From Legionella quinlivanii (GTDB taxonomy: Bacteria > Pseudomonadota > Gammaproteobacteria > Legionellales > Legionellaceae), in the NCBI RefSeq assembly GCF_900461555.1, contig NZ_UGOX01000001.1, positions 2,183,501-2,247,500 of the forward strand: DNA of 64,000 bases. The letters are read 5' to 3'. Below, piece after piece: positions 9,880-17,898 of this stretch. How positions within the stretch are numbered: the stretch's first letter is position 1; each line of letters opens with the position of its first letter. The notes under the pieces are model-generated. The model worked only from the letters and a program-made list of their open reading frames with translations. It ran no database searches and had not been told where the DNA came from. The position numbers were made by a program, and so were the translations under genes.

Positions 9880-10095
9880 TAGGTATCTAAACATCTCTGG
9901 AAGCAGAGTTTCCTCCTGGCTTCTGTGTCCCTCGGCCGAGGGATCCTCCTCCCGCCCACGCGCCACGGCCTTGTCCGGGGCATCCTCACTTCTATCCTTT
10001 GAGTAACCTGGATCACCCGAACAAGTCGGGTGACGTAGGCAAGTCGGGTGACGTAGGCAAGTCGGAAGACGTAGAGCGAGAATGACATAGCTTGG
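9880..10095. repeat. Palindromic repeat cluster A
   Basis: This lies in the 401-bp gap between the CDF gene and the L,D-transpeptidase gene. It holds three hairpins. CCCTCGG/CCGAGGG is a perfect palindrome near 9930. A reverse-oriented element of GCCCCGG type with loop CTTGT lies near 9963-9981. A perfect stem TCACCCGA/TCGGGTGA with loop ACAAG lies at 10013-10033, flanked by CTGGA and CGTAG. Two further 18-bp copies of the 3' half follow. About 100 bp of it is nearly the same as cluster B at 15.8 kb. The frames across it are repeat translations, not genes. Confidence 0.8.
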
Positions 10096-10209
10096 GGATG
10101 CAAAATCACTCCAATGAACAGACATTTAAATTTTTGAGCAAACTTGCTGATCTGTTCTATGCTTAAAAGAGGAAAATAAAAAAACAAATACAATTAAGGA
10201 AATACTATC

Positions 10210-11463
10210 ATGAGAACCATAATCTTACTCATGTTAGCAGTAACGTCTTCCAGTTTTTCTCTCCCGTCGCCCGTTCTCCACTCGCAAAATCAAATTGAGC
10301 AAACTGTCTTTGAAGATATTATTTCTTTAATTAATCCCGAAGTAGATTTTCCCCCTCCCCCTAGCCTTGGGGAAATTCAAAAAATGCTTAAAGAGCAAGC
10401 GCCGGATTTACGACCGGAAGTGGTGAGTAAAGTCTTGACCACCCTACGGTGCACACGTGAATTTAAACTGCCCTACAATAAAAATATACTGACGGTTATC
10501 GATTACTCTCTGCCCTCTAGCGAAAAGCGTTTCTGGGTTTTTGATTTATCTCAGCAACGATTATTGTTTCATACCTATGTTTCGCACGGGATCACTTCCG
10601 GCAGCTTGAACACCAATTATTTTTCCAATAAATACAATAGCAAGGCGAGCAGTATCGGCGTTTACACGACGGATCAGGCTTACTATGGCCGCGAAGGATT
10701 ATCTTTAAGGCTGGATGGCCTTGATCGCGGATTCAATGACAATGCATCCAACCGCGCAGTGGTTATGCACGGCGGCTGGTATATGGCAGAAGATTTTATC
10801 AAAAAGTATGGCCGCCCGGGGCGAAGCTGGGGATGTCCGGCTTTACCAATGGATAAAACCGTTCCTATTATTAATGCAATCAAGAATAAATCATTGTTTG
10901 TCATTTACTATCCCAGTGACAGCTGGTTTGTTCGTTCCAAGTTTCTTAACTGCAGCCGTTTTAACCTGGCAAAGCAGGCTAAATCTGAACTTGAAATAAA
11001 ACCTGCCGAAGAAGAGCGGGAGGCCATTCTCTTTGTCGACAACAATAAGAACAGTTCTCGTCAGGAAGAGGAGCCTATCGCGGTAATCGATGCCGATAAT
11101 TATGTTCGTATTTTTAAAACCAAAGCGCCTTTGGAAAGAATGCTGCGACGACAAATCAATCACATGGAGTATATTGCCTTAAGCAATGCGGAATTCAACA
11201 GCCTTATTTCCAATAAAGATAAAATACTGAATGTCAATAATGATCTGGAAGAAGTGTCCTTTGTGATACCCGTTATCAAGATGGTAAGAGGCTATTATGA
11301 AACTGAGATGCATGTTGTTCCGCTGGGAAAAATAAAGAGTGTGGAAGTTAATTCAGATCCTTCGCGCACTGACGCTCAGGCCAAAAGCTACACGGTTCAT
11401 TTCGATAATAAAACAGTGAATCTGAGGCCTAGCAACCAATTCATCCGCTGGCTCGGATTATAA
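10210..11463 (+). CDS. Murein L,D-transpeptidase catalytic domain protein (YkuD_2-like)
   Basis: The protein has 417 residues with an N-terminal signal sequence (hydrophobic residues 3-18). Residues ~100-235 form an L,D-transpeptidase-like domain: FWVFDLSQQRLLFHTYVSHG, then MHGGWYM with H187, then GRSWGCPALP with the catalytic C209. This is the HGG-x(n)-S-x-GC pattern of the YkuD_2 (PF13645) family, which acts on peptidoglycan peptides in the periplasm. The C-terminal ~180 residues are an extra part, rich in charged residues, of unknown role. AAGGA precedes the ATG. The patatin gene follows after 15 bp, so the two may be co-expressed. Confidence 0.88.
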   Translation: MRTIILLMLAVTSSSFSLPSPVLHSQNQIEQTVFEDIISLINPEVDFPPPPSLGEIQKMLKEQAPDLRPEVVSKVLTTLRCTREFKLPYNKNILTVIDYSLPSSEKRFWVFDLSQQRLLFHTYVSHGITSGSLNTNYFSNKYNSKASSIGVYTTDQAYYGREGLSLRLDGLDRGFNDNASNRAVVMHGGWYMAEDFIKKYGRPGRSWGCPALPMDKTVPIINAIKNKSLFVIYYPSDSWFVRSKFLNCSRFNLAKQAKSELEIKPAEEEREAILFVDNNKNSSRQEEEPIAVIDADNYVRIFKTKAPLERMLRRQINHMEYIALSNAEFNSLISNKDKILNVNNDLEEVSFVIPVIKMVRGYYETEMHVVPLGKIKSVEVNSDPSRTDAQAKSYTVHFDNKTVNLRPSNQFIRWLGL

Positions 11464-11478
11464 ACAATAAGGATTGCT

Positions 11479-12603
11479 ATGGAAATCGGAAGTAGTTGCA
11501 GCCTTTCAAGTTTTGATAATGTGGTGAATCGACGAATTGTTCTGGTTTTACAAGGAGGCGGTGCATTGGGTGCTTTTCAGGCTGGTGTTTATGAAACACT
11601 TGAAAAAAACAATTATATTCCCAATTGGATAGGTGGAACCTCTATTGGAGCTATCAACGCCAGTATCATTGCCGGAAACTATCCTGAAAACCGCTTAAAA
11701 AAATTGCAGCAATTCTGGCAGACGGTCACTCAACCGGATATTTTTCAATTCAGCGATGATATGTCGGAAGGGCTTCGACGCTTTTTCATGCAAATTCAGT
11801 TTCAAATGCTGATTCTCTCAGGGATCCCGGTATTTTTTAAGCCTCAAATCAATAACTTTCTCAGTTGGATGCAAGGAAGCTTCAACAGTTTTTATGACAC
11901 AAGCCCCTTGCGGGAATTTTTAAAAGAGTTAATTGATTTTGACTATTTGAATCGCCAGGAAATACGGCTAAGTCTTGGGGCAACCAACCTGCATACCGGG
12001 CAAATTCGGTATTTTGATTCCCGCTTTGAGAAAATTGGACCAGAGCATGTGATGGCTAGCGGCGCCCTGCCTCCTGCCTTTCCCCCCATTCTTATTGACA
12101 ATGAATATTATTGGGATGGCGGGATTTACTCCAACACCCCTTTATCAATTGTTCTGGATGATTTTCCTCGCGTTAATTCGCTTTGTTTTATGGTCGATCT
12201 CTGGAGTCCTGAAGGCGCTCTGCCAGGAACTCTGGATGAGGTCCGTAAAAGGAATCTGGAAATTATTTATAGCAGCCGTTATGAAGAGCACCGAAAAAAT
12301 TATGAAGCCATGCACAATATGCGCCGGGCTATTCGTGCTTTGTATAGTCAGTTACCCCCTGAAAAACAGCAGGATCCTGAAAATCTGCGATTAGTATCCC
12401 TGGGATGCATAACCAGCATGGACATTGTACAAATCCAATATGAACAAAAACCCTGGGAATCCTCAACCAAGGACGCTGATTTTAGCGCATCATCTATCAA
12501 GTCACGCTGGGAACAAGGTAAATTAAAAACGCAAATGCTGCTGGATAAAAAGACATTTGCAGAGCCGCACCCTCCTCATGTAGGGGTAGTGATTCATCGA
12601 TAA
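11479..12603 (+). CDS. Patatin-like phospholipase
   Basis: The 374-residue protein carries the full patatin signature: the oxyanion loop QGGGALGAFQAG, the nucleophile elbow GGTSIGAIN with S55, and the catalytic Asp D213 in WDGGIYSN. A C-terminal extension after residue ~240 (KNYEAMHNMRRAIRALYSQLP) resembles the DUF3734-type tail found in bacterial patatins. It should hydrolyse acyl esters of phospholipids or lipids using a Ser-Asp dyad. No signal peptide is visible, so it is cytoplasmic or translocated by a specialised system. AAGGA lies upstream of the ATG, 15 bp after the L,D-transpeptidase stop. Confidence 0.92.
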   Translation: MEIGSSCSLSSFDNVVNRRIVLVLQGGGALGAFQAGVYETLEKNNYIPNWIGGTSIGAINASIIAGNYPENRLKKLQQFWQTVTQPDIFQFSDDMSEGLRRFFMQIQFQMLILSGIPVFFKPQINNFLSWMQGSFNSFYDTSPLREFLKELIDFDYLNRQEIRLSLGATNLHTGQIRYFDSRFEKIGPEHVMASGALPPAFPPILIDNEYYWDGGIYSNTPLSIVLDDFPRVNSLCFMVDLWSPEGALPGTLDEVRKRNLEIIYSSRYEEHRKNYEAMHNMRRAIRALYSQLPPEKQQDPENLRLVSLGCITSMDIVQIQYEQKPWESSTKDADFSASSIKSRWEQGKLKTQMLLDKKTFAEPHPPHVGVVIHR

Positions 12604-12671
12604 AAGCAGGCTGTTAAAATAATCAGGTTATTGTTATTCTAAAGCATACTGAATGCAGGAACTAATTCATT

Positions 12672-13169
12672 TTGAAACCACGCTTATCCAATTTATCCGT
12701 TTTTATTGGGCTGATTTTGACAGCAAGCTCCTTGTTTGCCGTCAACGAGCGCCAGAGCGCTACACATGCGCGTGAGGAACGCCACAATCTTCTGGGTGTT
12801 TTTGTTGGCGGGCATTATGTTGATCATAACGATCATTTCACCTATGGTCTTGAATATCATCGTGTAGTTTACTTTCCTTTCGGATTTAGTGTGATCGCTG
12901 AGAATACTCCGATCAATAAAAAGCATAATAGTGAAACCGAGTTTTTTGCATTGGCAACCTATAATTTTTTTGAATATTTCACGATGGGAGTGGGACCTGG
13001 AATCAAATATGAAAAAGAAGAGCCCAACCGAATGCTTGGGCGGGTTACTCTTGGCCACATTTTTCATATCAAGCCCGACATGGAAATGACGCCGAATGTC
13101 GACTTTGATGTGAGTGAGAAAGGCGGCAGTAAATTTGTGTTTGGTGTTACATTTGGAAAACAGTTTTAA
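12672..13169 (+). CDS. Small outer-membrane beta-barrel-like exported protein
   Basis: This protein of 165 residues starts at TTG with AGGA about 11 bp upstream. The N-terminus has a signal peptide (hydrophobic residues 8-24, likely cut after FAV or nearby). The mature part consists of alternating short beta-like strands with aromatic residues (THGLEYH-like, VVYFPFGFSVIAE, FFEYFTMGVGPGIKYE, KFVFGVTFGKQF) and ends in phenylalanine, as do outer-membrane barrels. No named family recognised. It stands 68 bp after the patatin gene. Confidence 0.7.
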   Translation: MKPRLSNLSVFIGLILTASSLFAVNERQSATHAREERHNLLGVFVGGHYVDHNDHFTYGLEYHRVVYFPFGFSVIAENTPINKKHNSETEFFALATYNFFEYFTMGVGPGIKYEKEEPNRMLGRVTLGHIFHIKPDMEMTPNVDFDVSEKGGSKFVFGVTFGKQF

Positions 13170-13207
13170 TTTGGAGAGAATTCAAATAAAAATGAGCTTC
13201 TCAACTT

Positions 13208-13759
13208 TCAATGCGTTAGCGGCTTATCCAGGCCACGGAACCCATTGAATAAAACCTCCAGCGCTCTTTTCCCCATGGGTTCCTGGGGACAAAATGGGAT
13301 TGAAGCCGCAAAACCGATGTCATCCTCCAGCTGCTCCCAATGTTTAGCCTGATACAGTATCGGTTCGATTTTTTTATAAAGCGCTTTCATTGCCATATCG
13401 TCCACAGACAAACTTCGATGCCTTGAACGGGTCAGCATTGTCCATAAGCTTTGGTGTAAAGCATACTTCAAAATATAAATTGCTTCATCAAATCCCGGAA
13501 AATCATTTTCCAGATTAATAAATGAAGTCTCATTATAAAGATGAGTAAATTGATAGTCGTTGCAAGAAAATTCACTGTCAATCGTATCCTGAGTCACTGG
13601 GTTGGAATATTGGCAGCGGAATAAATAAAGAATGCTTTCTCCGGTTGCATCCTCAGTGAGCCTGAAGCATCCTTGAAAAATAAAAGGCTGCTTCCATACT
13701 GCGACCAATATCAGAGTTTCTATGGAGATAGAAGTAAATTTAGATTTATCGGTTACCAA
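13208..13759 (-). CDS. Hypothetical protein partnered with PhyH gene
   Basis: The 183-residue product has no signal peptide or membrane segment and I recognise no family. It contains a Trp/Phe-rich N-terminal half with beta-like spacing (WKQPFIFQGCFRLTEDATGE, ILYLFRCQYSNP), followed by a helical half (ALYKKIEPILYQAKHWEQLED) and a C-terminus PFCPQEPMGKRALEVLFNGF. Its start overlaps the end of the phytanoyl-CoA dioxygenase gene by 7 bp, so the pair is translationally coupled and probably acts in the same process. Confidence 0.7.
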   Translation of the reverse strand: MVTDKSKFTSISIETLILVAVWKQPFIFQGCFRLTEDATGESILYLFRCQYSNPVTQDTIDSEFSCNDYQFTHLYNETSFINLENDFPGFDEAIYILKYALHQSLWTMLTRSRHRSLSVDDMAMKALYKKIEPILYQAKHWEQLEDDIGFAASIPFCPQEPMGKRALEVLFNGFRGLDKPLTH

Positions 13760-14580
13760 TGAGGTAATTCCTTAGGCATACGCAGCCAGTTAGTATCGGG
13801 GTAAGGGCAGGCGGCATCGATCGCATGCAATATATAAGCATGGCGGGATTTATTCGAATGGTTGGCATTACTTTTATGCGGTAAACGACCATGAAGTACC
13901 ACTAGACTGCCCTGCTTTACTTCTACAGGCACACTATATTTGTCCTGCCAGATTAAGGGATAATAATCCTCAAACTCGATGACATCCCCCTTTCTAATCA
14001 TTTTTCTTGATAAGGGAATCGTTGTAGGGCTTGGCATAACCTGCAAACAGCCATTTTCAAGCGTTGCATCCTCAAGAGCAAACCAGAACCCCAGAGCATC
14101 TTTCGGACTATGTAAAAAAGTAGAATCCTGATGGCAGCCTACTTCGCTCCCTATACCAGGTTGTTTAAACAGATACATCGATTGCAGCAAACCGGGTTTC
14201 TCAAATCCTAATTGATGGCAAATGGTTTTCAGACGTTCACTTCTTGAATATAACCGGAATATCGGATCAAGCACATGCAAAGCGTGCCCAATTTTATTCA
14301 ATGACTTTTCCAGTGTTTTAGTCATGTTCCCCTGTTCGTTAAAAGCCTCAGGTTCAAAGAATAGCCGAATTTTATCACCGGAATTTAAAAAATACTCTGT
14401 TTTGGCGTGATCCTGGGTTTCGGACGTGAATACGGTCACCGGAATATCCTGTTGATATTCATTAATTATAAAATTAACTCTATCGATGAGCGTTTCACAA
14501 ATTGAAGGAGTAAAAAATTTTTCAATCACCAGATAGCCATTTGTGAGAAAATGATCAAGTTGCAGAGCCGACAATTCCAT
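13753..14580 (-). CDS. Phytanoyl-CoA dioxygenase family protein (PHYHD1-like)
   Basis: The product is about 275 residues, an Fe(II)/2-oxoglutarate-dependent oxygenase. The metal triad is H150 and D152 (GCHQDSTFLHS) with H235 (LHGRLPHKSNANHS); R246 in NKSRHAYILH would bind 2-oxoglutarate. The C-terminal pattern LPHKS-x(n)-S-x-RHAY-x-LH and the ending PDTNWLRMP resemble PHYHD1-type members rather than true phytanoyl-CoA hydroxylase. I start at the ATG at 14580 because of the strong AAGGGG just upstream and the family-typical N-terminus (LQLDHFLTNGYLVIEKFF); the longer frame adds unrelated residues. Substrate unknown. Confidence 0.88.
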   Translation of the reverse strand: MELSALQLDHFLTNGYLVIEKFFTPSICETLIDRVNFIINEYQQDIPVTVFTSETQDHAKTEYFLNSGDKIRLFFEPEAFNEQGNMTKTLEKSLNKIGHALHVLDPIFRLYSRSERLKTICHQLGFEKPGLLQSMYLFKQPGIGSEVGCHQDSTFLHSPKDALGFWFALEDATLENGCLQVMPSPTTIPLSRKMIRKGDVIEFEDYYPLIWQDKYSVPVEVKQGSLVVLHGRLPHKSNANHSNKSRHAYILHAIDAACPYPDTNWLRMPKELPHW

Positions 14581-14756
14581 CCATACACCCCTTACAGCAT
14601 TCCATGCTATTAATAACCTGTTATCATACTGAGGAAGCTTTTTATTAGCAAATTTAATCCCCATTCACATAATTCTCAAATTTAAGACCATCATTCCAGA
14701 AGTCTGATTTTCAAGCTATAATAGTTGATAGGACATTTTTTAGGCTACCCCGTTTT

Positions 14757-15467
14757 ATGAAAACCTCAGGATTTACAATTATTGAACTTTTAATTGTTGT
14801 GGTAGTCATAGGAATTCTTGCTACCATCGCCGTTCCTGCTTATCAGGATTACACGATCAGATCGCGCGTGACTGAAGGTTTAAATTTGGCCAGTGCCGCC
14901 AAACTCGCTGTATCGGATACAACGCAGGTTAAAAATGGGGTGCTCCCGGTTGACAATAACGCGGCAGGTTACTCGCCTCCAGCGGCCACTCCGTCTGTTT
15001 CGTCAATTAACATCGCCAATGGTCTGATTACTATTGCCTATACCGCTTTAGCAGGCAATGGCACGATTATACTGACTCCCACTGTACAGTCCGCAGGTGA
15101 AATTACCTGGGATTGCAGAGGAGGTACTCTTCTCGATAAATACCGCCCCCCCATTTGCCGCGGAGGCAGCAGCGTGGCTCAGGGTGGAAGCGGCTCTGGA
15201 AGCTCTGGCTCTGGCAGTTCTGGAAATAGCGGCGTTGGCCCAGGAAATAGTAACGGCGCCGGTAATAGTGAAAACTCAAACTATAATCAGAATCCTGGCA
15301 ACAATGGCAACAATGGCAACAATGGCAACAATGGCAACAATGGCAACAATGGCAACAATGGCAATAATGGCAATAATGGCAATAATGGCAATAATGGCAA
15401 TGGCGTTAACAATGCCAATGAAAATGCCAGTTTTAATGAAAACACTAATGATAACTCAGGTAACTAG
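14757..15467 (+). CDS. Type IV pilin-like protein with a Gly/Asn-rich repeat tail
   Basis: Residues 1-~135 are a complete major-pilin-type protein. There is a short prepilin leader MKTSG cut before F (mature F1, E5) by PilD, then a hydrophobic alpha1 helix IIELLIVVVVIGILATIAVPAYQDY, and a C-terminal loop closed by C120 and C134, as in PilA. Where such pilins normally end, another ~100 residues follow: a Gly/Ser stretch, then about eleven Gly-Asn-Asn triplets coded by perfect 9-bp repeats (seven GGCAACAAT then four GGCAATAAT, 15297-15395), then an Asn-rich end. The pilin part should assemble at the inner membrane; the tail would be exposed. A small Cys-rich secreted-protein gene follows 30 bp downstream. 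Confidence 0.88.
   Translation: MKTSGFTIIELLIVVVVIGILATIAVPAYQDYTIRSRVTEGLNLASAAKLAVSDTTQVKNGVLPVDNNAAGYSPPAATPSVSSINIANGLITIAYTALAGNGTIILTPTVQSAGEITWDCRGGTLLDKYRPPICRGGSSVAQGGSGSGSSGSGSSGNSGVGPGNSNGAGNSENSNYNQNPGNNGNNGNNGNNGNNGNNGNNGNNGNNGNNGNNGNGVNNANENASFNENTNDNSGN
15297..15395 (+). repeat. 9-bp tandem repeat coding Gly-Asn-Asn in the pilin tail
   Basis: Eleven in-frame 9-bp units, seven of GGCAACAAT followed by four of GGCAATAAT. Because the unit is a multiple of three, gain or loss of units would change tail length without breaking the frame. The split into two sequence blocks suggests two successive expansions. Confidence 0.9.
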
Positions 15468-15497
15468 ACCCGTCTCAAGACAAGCAAGGAGGTTTGA

Positions 15498-15722
15498 ATG
15501 AGAAAGCTCGGTTTATTAGCAGGTCTTTTATTTGCGACAGGAATCTATGCCGCTGACGGGATCCCGGAAGTGCAGATTCAGGATCAGGATGCCGATCAGA
15601 GTCTTTGTGTACAAAAAATCCTGCAAAATTGCATTAGCAAGTGTGACAGTGCCGGTGATAAGGATTGCGTGCAGCTTTGCAATGAAAATGCGAAAAATGA
15701 GTGCCGCCAGGCTGGTGAATAG
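15498..15722 (+). CDS. Small Cys-rich exported protein
   Basis: 74 residues. The start is supported by a strong GGAGG 7 bp upstream of the ATG. The N-terminus MRKLGLLAGLLFATGIYA is a Sec signal peptide with cleavage before ADGIPE. The mature ~56 residues contain six cysteines (CVQK, NCIS, KCDS, DCVQ, LCNE, ECRQ), spaced so that three disulfides are possible. The gene is 30 bp after the pilin gene in the same direction, suggesting a common transcript and perhaps a role with the pilus or its tail. No family recognised. Confidence 0.75.
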   Translation: MRKLGLLAGLLFATGIYAADGIPEVQIQDQDADQSLCVQKILQNCISKCDSAGDKDCVQLCNENAKNECRQAGE

Positions 15723-15784
15723 CAATCTAATTAACCCGCTATTATGCCATAAGTATCTACACATCCTGAAAAAACAGTCTCCTC

Positions 15785-16130
15785 CTCTCCTCTACGTCCG
15801 TCGCTTATCCGAGGGATCCTCCTCCGCCCACGTGACACGGCTTGTCCGGGGCATCCTCACTTCTATCCTTTGAGTAATCTGGATCACCCGAACAAGTCGG
15901 GTGACGTAGGAGGGAAGTCGGGTGACGTAGGAGGTAAGTCGGGTGACATAGGAGGCAAGTCGGGTGACGTAGGAGGGAAGTCGGGCGACGTAGGAGGCAA
16001 GTCGGGTGACGTAGGAGGTAAGTCGGGCGACGTAGGAGGCAAGTCGGGTGACGTAGGAGGCAAGTCGGGTGACGTAGGAGGCAAGTCGGGTGACGTAGGC
16101 AAGTCGGAAGACGTAGGCGAAGAGGAGGAC
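15785..16130. repeat. Palindromic repeat cluster B with 21-bp minisatellite
   Basis: This fills most of the 436-bp gap between the small Cys-rich gene and the M4 protease gene. The left ~110 bp match cluster A: a degenerate CCCTCGG hairpin, a reverse GCCCCGG element with CTTGT loop, then the perfect stem TCACCCGA/TCGGGTGA with loop ACAAG at 15884-15904. From 15894 there are nine 21-bp units (AAGTCGGGTGACGTAGGAGG plus C, G or T) and two 18-bp units ending near 16118, with single-base variants. Open frames on both strands (KSGDVGG-type) are artefacts of the repeat. There are no spacers, so it is not CRISPR. Confidence 0.9.
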
Positions 16131-16158
16131 GCAGGGCCTCTTTGTCATTGTAGAAATC

Positions 16159-17832
16159 TCACACTCCACAAACACTGGTATTAATCCCCACTTGTCCCAT
16201 AACCGCTCTAACCAGATTCGTATCCTTTCCAAGATCGTTTGCAGAGTAAATTACCCCACAGGCTGCCTGTGTAAAATCCGTATTGGCTGTCCAGTAATGG
16301 CTATTAGCCTGAATCATCAAATGATAGGCGTCTCTGATTGGTATTTCCTGTGACAATAGGAAAAAAGCCTTGTTAAAAATGCCGCTGGCAGTATGAACAA
16401 GGTAGCTTTGCCTTTCCAATGGATTGGGAATCTGCTTTTGAGCCGATGCAAGTAATTCCGAGTAGCTGATGCGGCAACTGGCCCCATTTTGCATGGCAAC
16501 CGACCGATCCAGACAATCCGCGGAACTTCCATCCTCGGAAGGATTATCCATGAATCTAAGAGCCTTACCGTAAGAATCACGCACCACTGTTTCCCCAATT
16601 CCCCAGGTTATCTCACCGTTATTGGCATACACTCTGCTATATAATTGCGGGTAAGTCGCGAGAAGATAAGCACGAGCAGCCTGTCCCGCCATATCTGACA
16701 TGGATTCATTTAAAGCACCTGACTCATCATGATATTCAAGCCCTGCATGTTGTTCCGTAAAGCCGTGGGTCACTTCATGACCTGCAATGTCCAGGGAAAC
16801 CAAAGGATAAAACTCATCGCCATCACCAAATGACATGGTTTCTCCATCCCAGAAGGCATTATCATAACTTTTGCCAAAATGAACCCGCATAATTAAGGTC
16901 ATCGGGCTGCCATCCGCCTGCTGCAAGGCGGGCACACTGTACCAATTTTTATACATATCTACAATCATATGCCCAAAATAGTAGGCATCGTTCCGAGTTC
17001 CGTAAGCACCATTGGTCGACTCTTCCTGGTTATCGCCACAAAGATATTGAAACGGACGCAGATTAGTATTATTCCAGTCCCATTTTGAATTTAGGTCAAC
17101 CAGACGCACGACACTATCATCCATAATGCAGCGCTCACCCTGTTGCGCCACTTCCAGACCAGGCAACCCGTCTTTACCATACCAATATTCCTGAACTTTA
17201 CTATTCCCTCCCGCGCCGGTATCGGTGTAATTCTTAAGATTATTCCATTGGCTGATGATATTGCCGCGATGAGCATCGATCAGATAGACTGGCTGAGCAG
17301 GCTGCTTCTCTGCATTTAAAGTATTAAAACGGGTTAAGTAGACAAGCTTTGGTTCATTATTATCGCTAATCCTTATCTGCAACTCGATTTTTTCCTGCTG
17401 AATTTCAGCGCCTGGATTAGAACCAAGATATTCCTTTTTAGCCAGTTCGAGCGCATTGCTTCTACTGATGGAAGCTTGTACATCCAGCTCGATATCTTCA
17501 ATAAGCTGGCCATTTACCTGTGCTTGCTGACCCATGCGAACTGAGGAGGAATTGCTGCCAATAACGATGGCTTGCCCGCCAATAACCGGCACGCCTTTGT
17601 AGTATTGCTGATATCGACTGACAGTATTCTTTTTTTCAATGGACTCAGTGATTATTTTAAGCTCATCGATAGAGGGCGAAGCGGCATTGACAGCCCGTTT
17701 ATTTTTAAACTGCTTTTCCAGTTTAAATTGGCCCAGACTGGATAAAGGGGCATGATATAAGTTTTTCACTTCAGCAGCGCTAACACCTAAGGGAATTGAG
17801 AGCGAAGAAATTACAAGCAATCGTTTAAACAT
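16159..17832 (-). CDS. M4 (thermolysin-like) zinc metalloprotease precursor
   Basis: The 557-residue protein has a signal peptide (residues 1-19), then an FTP-type inhibitory propeptide with YQQYYKGVPVIGG (residues ~60-80). A PepSY-like region follows before the catalytic domain. The zinc site is HEVTH at residues 352-356, with the third ligand E376 in GALNESMSD. The downstream region includes the M4 signature GIFNKAFFLLS and a final domain ending in VCGV. It is secreted and cleaves proteins, like Legionella ProA/Msp, which is of similar length, but the signal sequence and terminal part do not let me say it is the orthologue rather than a paralogue. The ATG at 17832 has AGGGG upstream. Confidence 0.92.
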   Translation of the reverse strand: MFKRLLVISSLSIPLGVSAAEVKNLYHAPLSSLGQFKLEKQFKNKRAVNAASPSIDELKIITESIEKKNTVSRYQQYYKGVPVIGGQAIVIGSNSSSVRMGQQAQVNGQLIEDIELDVQASISRSNALELAKKEYLGSNPGAEIQQEKIELQIRISDNNEPKLVYLTRFNTLNAEKQPAQPVYLIDAHRGNIISQWNNLKNYTDTGAGGNSKVQEYWYGKDGLPGLEVAQQGERCIMDDSVVRLVDLNSKWDWNNTNLRPFQYLCGDNQEESTNGAYGTRNDAYYFGHMIVDMYKNWYSVPALQQADGSPMTLIMRVHFGKSYDNAFWDGETMSFGDGDEFYPLVSLDIAGHEVTHGFTEQHAGLEYHDESGALNESMSDMAGQAARAYLLATYPQLYSRVYANNGEITWGIGETVVRDSYGKALRFMDNPSEDGSSADCLDRSVAMQNGASCRISYSELLASAQKQIPNPLERQSYLVHTASGIFNKAFFLLSQEIPIRDAYHLMIQANSHYWTANTDFTQAACGVIYSANDLGKDTNLVRAVMGQVGINTSVCGV

Positions 17833-17898
17833 TTGTAGCCCCTGTACTTTCCAAAGACACTACCTTATCAAATCCAGGCTAATTTGCAAATAAAATAA

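Noticed and set aside
9862-10193. Two minus-strand frames in cluster A
   Set aside because: They are low-complexity readings of the palindromic repeats (TRLAYV-type), with no family match and no start signal.
15097-15501. Plus-strand frame with Met-Ala-Thr repeats overlapping the pilin tail
   Set aside because: It is the shifted frame of the 9-bp repeats; the pilin frame has the prepilin signature and ribosome context.
15894-16118. CRISPR-like array of short direct repeats
   Set aside because: The 21-bp units are directly adjacent with no unique spacers, and no cas gene is nearby; it is a minisatellite.
15792-16232. Long open frames with KSGDVGG or SPDLPPT repeats on both strands
   Set aside because: They are translations of the repeat array, with no ribosome site and open frames on both strands due to lack of stop codons in the unit.
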